Shown piece by piece: positions 1 to 7,109 of a stretch of DNA of 14,116 nucleotides; the first letter of the stretch is position 1; each line of letters starts with the position of its first letter. The notes under the pieces were generated by a model that saw nothing but the letters and a program-made list of their open reading frames with translations, was not told the DNA's origin and ran no database searches. Location of the stretch: NCBI GenBank assembly GCA_025769875.1, contig JAGFNK010001155.1, positions 1 to 14,116 on the forward strand. The letters run 5' to 3'. The translations under genes were made by a program, and so were the position numbers. The DNA comes from Russula earlei. Taxonomy: Eukaryota > Basidiomycota > Agaricomycetes > Russulales > Russulaceae.

Positions 1-446
1 CTTTTGTGGTGTTGCCTACCAATCCCGACCTCGTCAGGCAATTTATCCTAGCAAGCTTCGAGGTGTGTAGCTCTGTAGGCATACACCCTCCTGATATAGA
101 CTTCCCCTTCAGTCACCTCCATTACTTGTTCAACTCATCTATTACGTCGCCATTTGGAAACATTGGCTCCTGTTTTATCGCTTTGCTTATCAGGATCTTT
201 TCTCATCACTTCTATTCATGACTTTCCTTGACGGCAGGGCTATCACTCATATGCTTACTTAAGAGTGGCTGAGGGAGGATATATATCATTCAAGAACACT
301 TACTCGAATACCCTTGACAACCTCTATCTTTACCCCGCCTTAGCTCACTTTTGCTTTCTACCCCGTCTACCCTTGAACCCTCTGCTCACCTTGGATCCCC
401 TTTGCCTGAGTAGTATCAACATTGCTTCCTAGTGCATAGTTCTTAA
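1..446 (+). pseudogene. E1 ORF1, C-terminal part, broken
   Basis: This is the relic of the first accessory ORF found upstream of gag in this element family; its function is unknown. The first 220 bases translate to a stretch aligning with E2 ORF1 around CSNIGIYAPDADFP and YIFNTSL. After an indel near 225-235 the match moves to another frame (HDFLDGR is shared by both copies). The tail (FAFYPVYP against FCFTPRIPP) carries several stops. It ends at the same place as the E2 copy, a TAA (444-446) inside a small hairpin. The 5' end lies outside the window. No known domain was recognised. Confidence 0.75.
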
Positions 447-457
447 AAAGTAAGAAC
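439..457 (+). other. E1 copy of the ORF1-stop hairpin
   Basis: GTTCTTA (439-445), a 5-nt loop AAAAG, then TAAGAAC (451-457) form a perfect 7-bp stem. The ORF1 stop TAA (444-446) spans the top of the 5' arm. The GTAAGA splice-donor-like sequence (450-455) runs from the loop into the 3' arm. The same hairpin is present in E2 at 8088-8105 with a 4-nt loop. Confidence 0.7.
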
Positions 458-498
458 TACCCTTGTAACACTAGACCATCACATCAAAGTATCTGTAG
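450..498 (+). other. E1 copy of candidate intron 2 (between ORF1 and ORF2)
   Basis: A 49-bp stretch begins GTAAGAAC and ends TGTAG. It corresponds to the 62-bp candidate intron at 8098-8159. The donor, the block CCTTGTAAC (a possible branch site) and the TGCCTC directly after the AG are shared with E2. Joining A449 to TG499-500 would create ATG two bases after the ORF1 stop. This is inferred from sequence only. Confidence 0.5.
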
Positions 499-1844
499 TG
501 CCTCTGCGTTTCACAGTTTCCCCCAACCCAAGCACTGACTCCAAATATGACTCTGAGGACATGCAGTCCTCACCAGAGAGAGCTCATTGCCAACCACCTT
601 CCCATCATCTACTTTCCCCCGATCTCCATGGTCAACATCTATGACTGTCAAAACATTGACATTTGGTCGCATAACACATATGTCCTCTGAGATCTGGTAG
701 GCCTCCTCCCATTTGGACAAATCCTTAACCAGACACAATATGACCTTTTCATTGACACCTTGAATCATCTCGTTGAGCCCGCACAATGTCAACTGTTGTT
801 TTGGCACCTTTCAAATTCAAGGGACTTTGAAGGACATCCTACTGACATCCTCACCCTCACCAACAGCAATGAGAAGCTTTGGACTGAAGTCATCCTGCCC
901 CAGCATTACGCCCTCATCCAGGAGCTACTAGAAGGACAAGCATCCTATTATTCACCCTCACCCACATGCACATTGCAGTACAGTGCAACTACCTCTGTCT
1001 GAATAGGTTCATACAAGAGGGACAAGCTACCCTCCAACTGGCATACATGGAGGGAAGAAGATACATTTATAACTGGATCAAAGTGACGTGGACTCACAGT
1101 ATCATCAACGCCCCCCAGAACCTCATAGACGCCAAAGGGCAATACTCTTCACCCCCAACAGTGTACTCCAGCCCCCCCTGTCCTGGAGGAACTCTCCACC
1201 ATCAGTTGGCCACTCACCCCCATAACAAGACGAACCCTGGCAAGTAGCCTTATCACCCGCTGGTCCCCAACCCCAACTTTCCCAGCCACTTGCCTCTGCC
1301 TCAGAGAGGTGTGGAACTGCAGCTACCACCCTGACACTCCCCCTACACCACCAGGTATTAACCTGTGGAGTCCCAGAGATAGACATCTCCCATACCAACC
1401 ACTCTGGCACCCTCTCACAGATGAAGAGGCTGCCGCACTGCTTCTGCAGTTTCAAGCTCCTGAGTAGATTGCCCATTGCCTCTTACCCCCCCAGTCATTC
1501 CAGCTCCCCTTCCATTTACTGATTGACTTTTAACCCCCTTTGCTACTCCTTTAGTAGAACACTCAAGTAGTAGCCAGTCACCCCCTGGTTCCATAGTTGG
1601 TTTATGGTGCTACTTCCCGGAGTTAGCATACTTAGGATTGGTACTACCTCATAGAATGCATAGGGAATTATTAGACTTCAAGAATAATTGCAAAGAATTG
1701 CAGCATGCTTGAACACAAGCCTTTGTTCACATAGATCACCCCCTAGAAGAAATCAGCCAGTTCGCTCCACACCCCTTAGACTTTGAAGGCTTTCTGTGGA
1801 AAGGCCACGTAGCAATAACATACTCTGGCATCACAGAAGAATAC
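499..1844 (+). pseudogene. E1 ORF2, first part, broken and split by a solo LTR
   Basis: This is the relic of the second accessory ORF, of unknown function. It aligns with E2 ORF2: LLPFGQILNQTQYDLFIDTL against VLPFGQLLSHNEHALYLETL; CQLLFWHLSNS against QQLLYWHLAQV; LWTEVILPQH against LWTRVIQPCQ; PDTPPTPPGINLW against PDTPPTPDGITLW; and, near the end, FEGFLWKGHV against FKGYLWKTRV. Frames change several times and there are stops such as TGA after LQHA near 1710. The reading breaks at SGITEEY where the solo LTR is inserted, and resumes at 2678 after the duplicated AATAC. At the point where E2 ORF2 meets its first stop (9074), this copy reads on, so the E2 stop there looks secondary. Confidence 0.75.
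1840..1844. repeat. Target-site duplication, left copy (AATAC)
   Basis: AATAC lies directly before the solo LTR and is repeated at 2673-2677 directly after it. E2 carries a single copy at the homologous spot (GAAGAATAC near 9545). This fixes the LTR borders and shows insertion by an integrase making a 5-bp stagger. Confidence 0.93.
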
Positions 1845-2030
1845 TGTCAAGACATGTACTGCTGATCACTGAGGACTCAGGAGCAGGTGGGCAAGGGTTG
1901 GAACAGATGGTACACGGCATAAACAGCATTGAACAGGAGGATGAGCCAAACGATGAGGAGGTACCAGAAGGGGACTGGTAGGTGTTGCAAGAGACAGAGG
2001 CGAAGACTAGAGGCTGGTGTAGCGAGGGGA

Positions 2031-2110
2031 CTTTAAACAAGGCAGTCATTGAAGAGTACCTTGAAGATGAGGAGGGGACTTTAAACAAAGTGGTTGTTGA
2101 GGAGTACTTT
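2031..2110 (-). repeat. 48-bp tandem repeat in R/U5 of the solo LTR
   Basis: Two units contain GTTTAAAGTCCCCTC on the minus strand (CTTTAAAC at 2031 and 2079 on the + strand), each followed by a GAGTAC-type block. The period is 48 bp. E2 holds a more diverged version with a 47-bp period. Confidence 0.75.
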
Positions 2111-2163
2111 GGGAGGAGAGTATCACAAATGGACAGTTTGATGACTGCCATGCTACATTGGGG

Positions 2164-2171
2164 CTTATATA
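2164..2171 (-). promoter_or_regulatory. TATA box of the solo LTR
   Basis: TATATAAG on the minus strand, 32 bases upstream of the conserved start-site sequence (2139), the same spacing as in E2. Confidence 0.7.
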
Positions 2172-2672
2172 CTGTGTACATGGTCGATTACAAAGAACTG
2201 GAACTATTCTAGACTTCTTGGTACCATCCAATAGGACTACAGGGGCATAAACTTGCTTGTGTCAGATTTCAGGCTTACTGAGCATATTACTGATCATTGT
2301 GGAGCAATGACATCATTATGATATCACTGTGGAGTGCTTGATGAGTGGATGAGGTCAGTGTGGAGTTGCTCAGTCAGCCCTGATGTCATTGGAGCTGAAT
2401 GATGTCATATGAGTTATGCAACAAGTTGTAGGGGTTCATGCCACTGTTTTGGGTTCCTGGTGGCTGAGTGGCCATGTGGCTGCCACATGATGATTACCCA
2501 ATTAGGGAATGGGTGCCTGGTCATGTCATAATGCCTTTGCAATAGTGATATCTTGTACTGCAGGAGTAGTAGCCCATGAAATGGAAGTGGGTTGGCGATG
2601 TAACATGAGATGGTTCTCTCTTTGAGTGAAACAGGATAATATATGGCCAGGAGTTGGCCTTGGTTCGTAACA

Positions 2673-2677
2673 AATAC
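2673..2677. repeat. Target-site duplication, right copy (AATAC)
   Basis: Direct repeat of 1840-1844, directly beside the LTR terminus at 2672. Confidence 0.93.
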
Positions 2678-2791
2678 TTCTGCATCAGTCAAAACCTCCA
2701 AGTCTGACAACGGGGCATACCCACACTACTACCAGCATACACCGTCACATACCTGTGGGACACAACTCACTGGACTGTCATACCCCTATAG
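2678..2791 (+). pseudogene. E1 ORF2, C-terminal part after the solo LTR
   Basis: Aligns with the last 40 residues of E2 ORF2: AYTVTYLWDTTHWTV here against AYTIAYPWNNGHWTI there. In the frame of that match a TAG falls at 2789-2791, close to where the E2 ORF2 ends. One frame over, the sequence runs on into the repeated module described next, so the ORF2 protein of this lineage may have been longer. Confidence 0.7.
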
Positions 2792-2795
2792 GATC

Positions 2796-3168
2796 CCAGT
2801 AGCCACCTATGCAGAAGTAGTAAAAGGCGAAGGCCTTTACAAACCACACAACCACAGGAGGCAAATCTTCCATCTCACAAAAAGAGATCAACACCTTTTT
2901 GGACTATCATTCTATTGCAAGGATCCCTACTGCTACTGGCATTAAGGATTGGCACTACACTTGCATCTGGCACAAGTCTTGGGACCAATAGCCCACCATT
3001 CGACCAGCAACATATGCAGAGGTTGTAAAGGGGGAGAATCTTTCCAAACCTATATGCTTTATTGGACACATCTATTACTGCACACTAGAAGAACATCGTC
3101 ACTCCTTAGAACACCCCTACTTCTGCAAAGACCCTTATTGCCTGTGGCATAAGGACTGGTACAGATAG
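2796..3168 (+). pseudogene. Extra Cys/His-containing module, present as two tandem copies, only in E1
   Basis: Two degenerate copies, starting near 2796 and 3004 (period about 208 bp), each encode a block starting ATYAEVVKGE and ending CKDPYC-x-WHKD. Copy A is read in one frame up to TGGCAT (2938-2943), where an extra T shifts it. A TAG (2989-2991) falls between the copies. Copy B ends with TAG at 3166-3168, nine bases before the gag ATG. Each module has Cys-x4-Cys followed by His; copy B adds further Cys and His residues (YYC, EEHRH), compatible with metal binding, which is inference. The segment lies between the ORF2 end and gag, where E2 has only four bases. No known family was recognised. 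Confidence 0.55.
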
Positions 3169-3177
3169 AGGTAGCCC

Positions 3178-4546
3178 ATGAGCCAAGGGTCTAGCGAGGG
3201 AGAACAAGAAGTCAAGTGGAGACCCCTCGACAACAACGAAAGACTACAAATCCCAGTTCTCTTCCGCAATGTGGAATACAGTGTCAGTGGAAAATACTAC
3301 CTTGGGTACTGCCATGACCAAACCGTCTTTCAGTACAGCTCCCTCCTCAATCCCTGGACCCTAGAAGCAAGAGAAGACATTGATAAAGAAGACATAGTGC
3401 TTACTCCAGACAATTTCCATCTCCTCATACCAGAACTCGCATTCTCACTAACTTTGAACTCCTCACAGGAACAGCGACCTTTAAAGGACACACTGTCCAC
3501 TGGAGTAGAAACCTTGAAGGTTTTGCATACCAAAATCACAAACCAGTAGATTTCTCAACTGCCCAGGAAGAAGCAGAACAGGCAGAAGTTACCCGCACCC
3601 TTGAAGCCACAGTAGAAACTCCATCAAGGGTCCTATCACAGGTTACTAGAGCTCTCACACCCACAAGAGGGAATACACCAACACCAGGCCCATCTAGAGT
3701 GCCCGGAGGATTTGACTCCCCAGAACCTAGCCATCTTCCAGCTCCCCTAACAGTAGGGCAATGAACAATAGCGGCACCTCTGCCACCGCCTCCGTCTCCT
3801 ACACGAAGAGCAACATGAACCCCTACACTTCCAGTCACAGCTCCAGCAGCACCAGCAGCACCAGCAGCACCACCAGTAGTACCCACACAAGCAGCGCCAC
3901 CAGCACCTCTTGTACCACCAGCTCCAGCTCTGCCACCACCCCCTGTACAACCTGCTCCAATGGTGGCACCAGCACCAGTCCAAGCACAACAGGCTTGTAT
4001 CATTGGATCTGCCCCAGAACCCTTTGATGGAAAGGCAGAAAATGCAGAAACATTTTGGGCTGCATTGGATAATTACTACTACATCAACACGGACTCCTTC
4101 CTGGACCAGGGAAAGAGAGTTGCTGCCACCCTTACACACTTTAAGATTGGCACCCCTGCTGGGACTTGGGCCTGAGAACTAACAACAAAGGTACAAGCCC
4201 AACAACCAGTTGACTATGGCACATGGCAAGCCTTCAAGACAGCATTTGCTGATCATTTCATCCCAGCAGACGCACAACTAGAGTTGAATGCCATTATGCA
4301 CTCCCTTCGACAGGGGAAGACACCTTTCAATGAATGGTACCAAAAATGGTCCCACCATGCTTCCTGATCCCAAGTGGATGAGAACACTAAGATGTTTGCC
4401 TTCTGATGTAACCTGAATCAAGGCATCCACACCAAGATACTGGGCATCACCCCAGCACCAACTACCCTAGCAGCATTAGTGGAAAAAGCATGCACATTTG
4501 ATCAAGTCTATCACATGTGGACATCACCATCGTTCCGTACAGGGAG
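3178..4546 (+). pseudogene. gag: E1 gag (capsid region), broken, truncated by an LTR
   Basis: Starts at ATG 3178 (MSQGSSEG), homologous to the E2 gag start (MSTRRDITDEE). The N-terminal match is IPVLFRNVEYSVSGKYYLG against IPLLFENLSYDTQDHRYRG. A frameshift between about 3428 and 3453 moves the frame, with TFKGHTVHWSRNLEGF against LFLDKPVKWSRSRKHW. Next comes a Pro/Ala/Val-rich linker made of CCA/GCA repeats (about 3840-3975), then the capsid-like retrotransposon gag core: APEPFDGKAENAETFWAAL, AFADHFIPADAQLEL, FNEWYQKWSHHAS. Three in-frame TGA codons (4173, 4365, 4404) all stand where E2 has Arg. The frame that breaks in E2 at DHF is intact here. The gene stops at FRTGS, where the LTR at 4547 begins, so the CCHC knuckle is missing. 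Confidence 0.88.
3838..3975 (+). repeat. CCA/GCA-rich simple sequence coding the gag linker
   Basis: Repeats of AGCACC and CCACCA encode a Pro/Ala-rich linker in the gag frame. The bias leaves several other frames open on both strands; those are shadows. Confidence 0.8.
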
Positions 4547-4811
4547 TGTCAAGACTCACTGTTGAACAATCCAGTTCAAGAGCAAGGGAGAAGTTCAAAG
4601 ACAAGTCGATAGACAAGACTGCGTGAGCGAGGAGTAGGGTCCAAAGTAGTGCTAGGTACCAAAGAGGTACTGTTACTGGTAGTATTGAGAAGTTATGCAG
4701 GGAAGAGGCCAGAATGATCACAAGGGGACGGTCCTTAAAGGAGTATCCCAGGGATGGAGAGTGCCATAAACAAATGGACAGTCTGAAGACTGTCTGTTAC
4801 TTTATTGAGTG

Positions 4812-4819
4812 CTTATATA
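4812..4819 (-). promoter_or_regulatory. TATA box of the second antisense LTR
   Basis: TATATAAG on the minus strand, 35 bases upstream of AGACTGTCCA. Confidence 0.6.
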
Positions 4820-4902
4820 CTACAGGAGGACTGCTAAATAGGGAACAAGTCATAACCTTGTTATCAAGCACAATTGCTGGATGAGTAAGAAGTTGGAGTA
4901 TG

Positions 4903-4934
4903 CTTACTGAGCATGCTCAGTCATGCTCAGTAAG
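4903..4934. repeat. Inverted repeat in U3 (CTTACTGAGCAT / ATGCTCAGTAAG)
   Basis: Perfect 12-bp arms (4903-4914 and 4923-4934) with an 8-bp spacer. Nested in it is the 16-bp palindrome ACTGAGCATGCTCAGT (4906-4921). Single copies of GCTCAGTAAG occur in the U3 of the other two LTRs. Confidence 0.85.
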
Positions 4935-5091
4935 CTGCTGAGTAAGGAGGCCCATAATGATGAGTAAGGGCCTTTAGAGTCCACATGTGCACTGCTTAGT
5001 GCATGTGCAAAGCATCTGATCCATTTGCTGTTAGTTAGTTTAGGGCCGGTCAATTGGGGACTTGTAGTTTGGTTCAGGGAATAGAGTTGCT

Positions 5092-5107
5092 TATAAGGCC
5101 CCTTATA
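5092..5107. repeat. Palindrome TATAAGG-CC-CCTTATA
   Basis: Perfect 7-bp arms with a 2-bp spacer, in the distal part of the second antisense LTR. Confidence 0.8.
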
Positions 5108-5114
5108 TAGTTCT

Positions 5115-5141
5115 ATTAGGGTCATTAGAGTCGACCCTAAT
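5115..5141. repeat. Inverted repeat ATTAGGGTC / GACCCTAAT
   Basis: Perfect 9-bp arms (5115-5123 and 5133-5141) around a 9-bp spacer. Confidence 0.8.
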
Positions 5142-5145
5142 ACTT

Positions 5146-6295
5146 ATATTATTGCCGTTTTCAGCGCACTTGGCAGAGCTTGAATTCCACCCAAATCGGT
5201 GCAGAAACCCCCTCAAACATGTGGGATAAATATCTCCCTCAAAACAGCTTCAATTCATATAAAATTTATTGTCCCTGAATTGCCTGAATGAGGGCTAGGC
5301 AGCCCTATTGTTTTCATGAGATTTGAGTGAGAATTGGTGGAGCTGGACTCAAGCCACCTCCACATGTGTATTAGATGAATTACAACTCAAAATCATGGTC
5401 TATATCTATTATTTTTCCCTCATGTTGTACCCATGGGCTGTCTTGAGGCAGCCCCATAGTGTTTTTGACTCAAGTGTTGTGGTGTGCAACGTTGTTTCCA
5501 GTGCAATTGGAGTCGCGGCCAGCCACTCATCACCCCTCTCGCCTCTCAATTCTGACCATCCTTCTTGTTTTTCACAGACAGAGAGGAGTGGGTTGCAAAG
5601 AGGGGTCCTATTCTGAACTCTTTCTACTACAGAGTAGCTAGGGTGTTTTTATATACAGGAGAGAGGTACTAGAGATGAATGGCATGAAAGTGAATCAAGA
5701 CTGGTTGAGACAGTCGAGGCAGTCGTGAAAGACTTGAGACGCGAACACGTCTAGTGTGCCAAGGCGTGCATGGGCGCATGATTGATGGCGAGGGCTGGGC
5801 GATGCGATCGAGGTCTTGATGTCGCATGCAAGATGGCTTGTGGTGTGCGGTCGGTGGACTGCCTGGAACAAGAGGGAGGTGGCAAGGGATGAAAGGGAGC
5901 TGAGGTGTCAGTCTCATGTTGTGTTGTGTCATGTTTTCGCATGTGATTTCAAGGCCAGCCATAATCCTCCTTACACCTCCTGGGGGCTTGAAACTTTGAC
6001 CGTCCTCGGTCAAGCATCTGAATGCGAGTGTTTTGAGCCTTTCACGTCTGAATTGAGGCAGCGGTCGTGGCTGCTTGTGCTGCAGAAGATGCGAAGGCAG
6101 CGATTGGTGATGGCGATGATGGAAGAGGCGAGGGCGATGGGAAACAGAGGTGATGGAGATGAGGGCAGCAGTGACGAGATGGTGGCTGCGTGGTGGTGGT
6201 GTTGTCTTGTGGCAGTGGCGGTGGCGGTGTGGTTGTCTCCATTGCAGGTGGTGGCAGCAGGTGTGGACGAGGAGCGAAGGCATAGGCGGTGAGTG
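5146..6295. other. Region between the elements with no recognisable gene
   Basis: No reading frame here resembles a known protein. The left part (to about 5480) is AT-rich and carries two related hairpin units, probably remains of a small repeat. From about 5650 the sequence becomes richer in G and C, with GGT/GTG-rich simple sequence at 6180-6260 that leaves frames open on both strands. A perfect inverted repeat TTGACCG-TCCT-CGGTCAA lies at 5996-6013. This may be host DNA into which E2 inserted. The five bases before E2 are GAGTG (6291-6295), the expected target duplication if the missing 3' end is followed by the same bases. Confidence 0.6.
5270..5465. repeat. Two related hairpin units (GGGCT...AGCCC)
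   Basis: Unit 1 has GGGCT-AGGC-AGCCC (5292-5305). Unit 2 has GGGCTGTCTTGAGGCAGCCC (5435-5454), a near-perfect 9-bp stem. Flanks are similar too: TCCCT before and AT-GT-TT after each hairpin. The spacing is about 140 bp. It is perhaps a remnant of a short non-coding transposon; no family was recognised. Confidence 0.55.
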
Positions 6296-6559
6296 TGTTA
6301 CGAACCAAGGCCAGGCCCTGACCGAAGATGGTCCTATTTCACTCCAAAGAGATCTCTATCATTTCGCATTACCAACTCCCTTCCGTTTTCTGGGCTATCC
6401 TTCCTGCAGTGCAAGATATCGCTACTACAAAGACACTATAACACGACCAGACACCGGTTTTCTAATCGGGTAATCATCGCGTGGCAGCCACATGATCACC
6501 CAGCCACCAAGAACCCGAAACAGTGGCACAAACTCTTAGAAACCATCACATAACTCATC

Positions 6560-6660
6560 TGACATCATCACGGCTCCAATGACATCATGGCTGACTGAGC
6601 AACTCCACAGTGACCTCATAGGCTCACTAAGCACTCCACAGTGATATCATAATGATGTCA
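6560..6660 (+). promoter_or_regulatory. Three bZIP-like sites in U3 (TGACATCA/TGATGTCA)
   Basis: TGACATCA at 6560-6567 and 6580-6587, and TGATGTCA at 6653-6660. The solo LTR also has three in corresponding order (2400-2407, 2381-2388, 2308-2315). Each is one base from the CRE palindrome TGACGTCA bound by ATF/CREB proteins; binding is inferred. Confidence 0.5.
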
Positions 6661-6796
6661 TCGCTCCACAAAGATCAGTAATGCGCTCAGTAAGCCTGAA
6701 ACTTGACACAAGCAAGTTTATGCCTCTGTAGTCCTATTGGATGGTACCGAAGAGTCTAGAGTAGTCTCAGTTCTTTGTAATCGACCCTGTACACTG

Positions 6797-6804
6797 TATA
6801 TAAG
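6797..6804 (+). promoter_or_regulatory. TATA box of the E2 LTR
   Basis: TATATAAG, 32 bases upstream of the predicted start. Box and spacing are conserved in the solo LTR. Confidence 0.8.
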
Positions 6805-6828
6805 CCCCAATGAAGTATGGCAGTCGTC

Positions 6829-6838
6829 AGACTGTCCA
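6829..6838 (+). promoter_or_regulatory. Predicted RNA 5' end / self-primer (AGACTGTCCA)
   Basis: AGACTGTCCA is the exact reverse complement of TGGACAGTCT at 7127-7136, directly downstream of the LTR. It sits at the distance from the TATA box expected for a transcription start. It is identical in the LTR at 4547 and has one mismatch in the solo LTR. This is the layout used for self-priming in Tf1/sushi elements. Confidence 0.7.
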
Positions 6839-6861
6839 TTTGTGATACTCTCATCTTCCTG

Positions 6862-6948
6862 GGTACTCCCTTGCGACCGCTCAGTTTAAAGATTCCCCTC
6901 GCCTCCAAGGTACTCTTCAACGACTGCCTTGTTTAAAGCCCCCTCGCT
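6862..6948 (+). repeat. 47-bp tandem repeat in R/U5 of E2
   Basis: Two units share GGTACTC (6862, 6909) and GTTTAAAG (6884, 6931) with a period of 47 bp. The first unit is more diverged. Confidence 0.75.
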
Positions 6949-7109
6949 GCACTGGCCTCTGCTCTTCGCCTCTGCCTCCTGCAACACCTACCAGTCCCCA
7001 TCTGGTACCTCCTCGTCGTTTGGCTTGTCCTCCTGTTCAACGCCGCCTTCGCCGCATACCATCTGTTCCGACCCTTGCCCACCTGCTCCTGAGTCCTTAG
7101 TGATCAGCA

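Larger units (their letters stand above)
1845..2672 (-). mobile_element. Solo LTR inserted antisense into E1 ORF2 (same LTR family as E2)
   Basis: The reverse complement runs from TGTTACGAACCA (at 2672) to TCTTGACA (at 1845), matching the E2 5' LTR (6296-7124) nearly end to end: 828 against 829 bp. Landmarks shared in the same order are three TGACATCA/TGATGTCA sites, a TATATAAG box (2171-2164), the start-site sequence AAACTGTCCA (2139-2130, one mismatch to E2), a 48-bp tandem repeat and a GT dinucleotide 15 bases before the LTR end. No internal retrotransposon sequence lies beside it and AATAC flanks both sides, so it is a solo LTR left by LTR-LTR recombination. Its short open frames on the minus strand are LTR shadows. 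Confidence 0.95.
1..4546 (+). mobile_element. E1: old, decayed Ty3/gypsy-type retrotransposon remnant (ORF1 tail, ORF2, gag)
   Basis: This stretch is colinear with the region 7680-10800 of the second element (E2). It holds the ORF1 tail, a short spacer, ORF2, then gag up to about the end of the capsid region. Matches are visible at protein level throughout, for example CSSVGIHPPDIDFP against CSNIGIYAPDADFP, LLPFGQILNQ against VLPFGQLLSH, and APEPFDGKAENAE against APEPFDGKADNAE. All frames are broken by indels and stops. The left edge is outside the window. The right side is cut in gag by an opposite-strand LTR at 4547, and no continuation of gag is seen beyond it. Zinc knuckle and pol of this copy are absent from the window. 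Confidence 0.9.
4547..5145 (-). mobile_element. Second antisense LTR, diverged member of the same family; far edge uncertain
   Basis: On the minus strand it ends GTGAGTCTTGACA at 4547, like the other two LTRs. Upstream it holds AGACTGTCCA (4784-4775), identical to the E2 start site, and TATATAAG (4819-4812), then U3-like sequence with CTTACTGAGCAT blocks. R plus U5 is 238 bp against 296 in E2. It interrupts E1 gag. No TGTTA terminus and no repeat of the adjacent GGGAG were found on the right, so the end is set only where resemblance fades. If U3 kept the usual length it would reach about 5320. It could be a truncated solo LTR or the terminus of a larger lost element. Confidence 0.75.

Noticed and set aside
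3536..4139. Long Gly/Cys/Trp-rich open frames antisense to E1 gag
   Set aside because: Shadows of the CCA/GCA repeat that encodes the Pro/Ala-rich gag linker.
5669..6283. 204-codon open frame on the minus strand
   Set aside because: Rich in His, Pro, Ser and Thr, overlaps open frames on the other strand, and derives from GGT/GTG-rich simple sequence. No recognisable domain.
5816..6292. 158-codon open frame on the + strand
   Set aside because: Shares the same GC-rich stretch with other open frames; composition is arbitrary and nothing resembles a known protein.
5146..6295. Host gene with introns between the elements
   Set aside because: Some splice-like sites (for example TTTTTCACAG near 5570-5579) exist, but no exon encodes anything recognisable.
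6293..6553. Open frame at the start of the E2 LTR with a similar frame in the solo LTR (2414-2710, minus)
   Set aside because: The similarity is explained by LTR homology; it lies in U3 upstream of the start site and would not be in the RNA 5' region.
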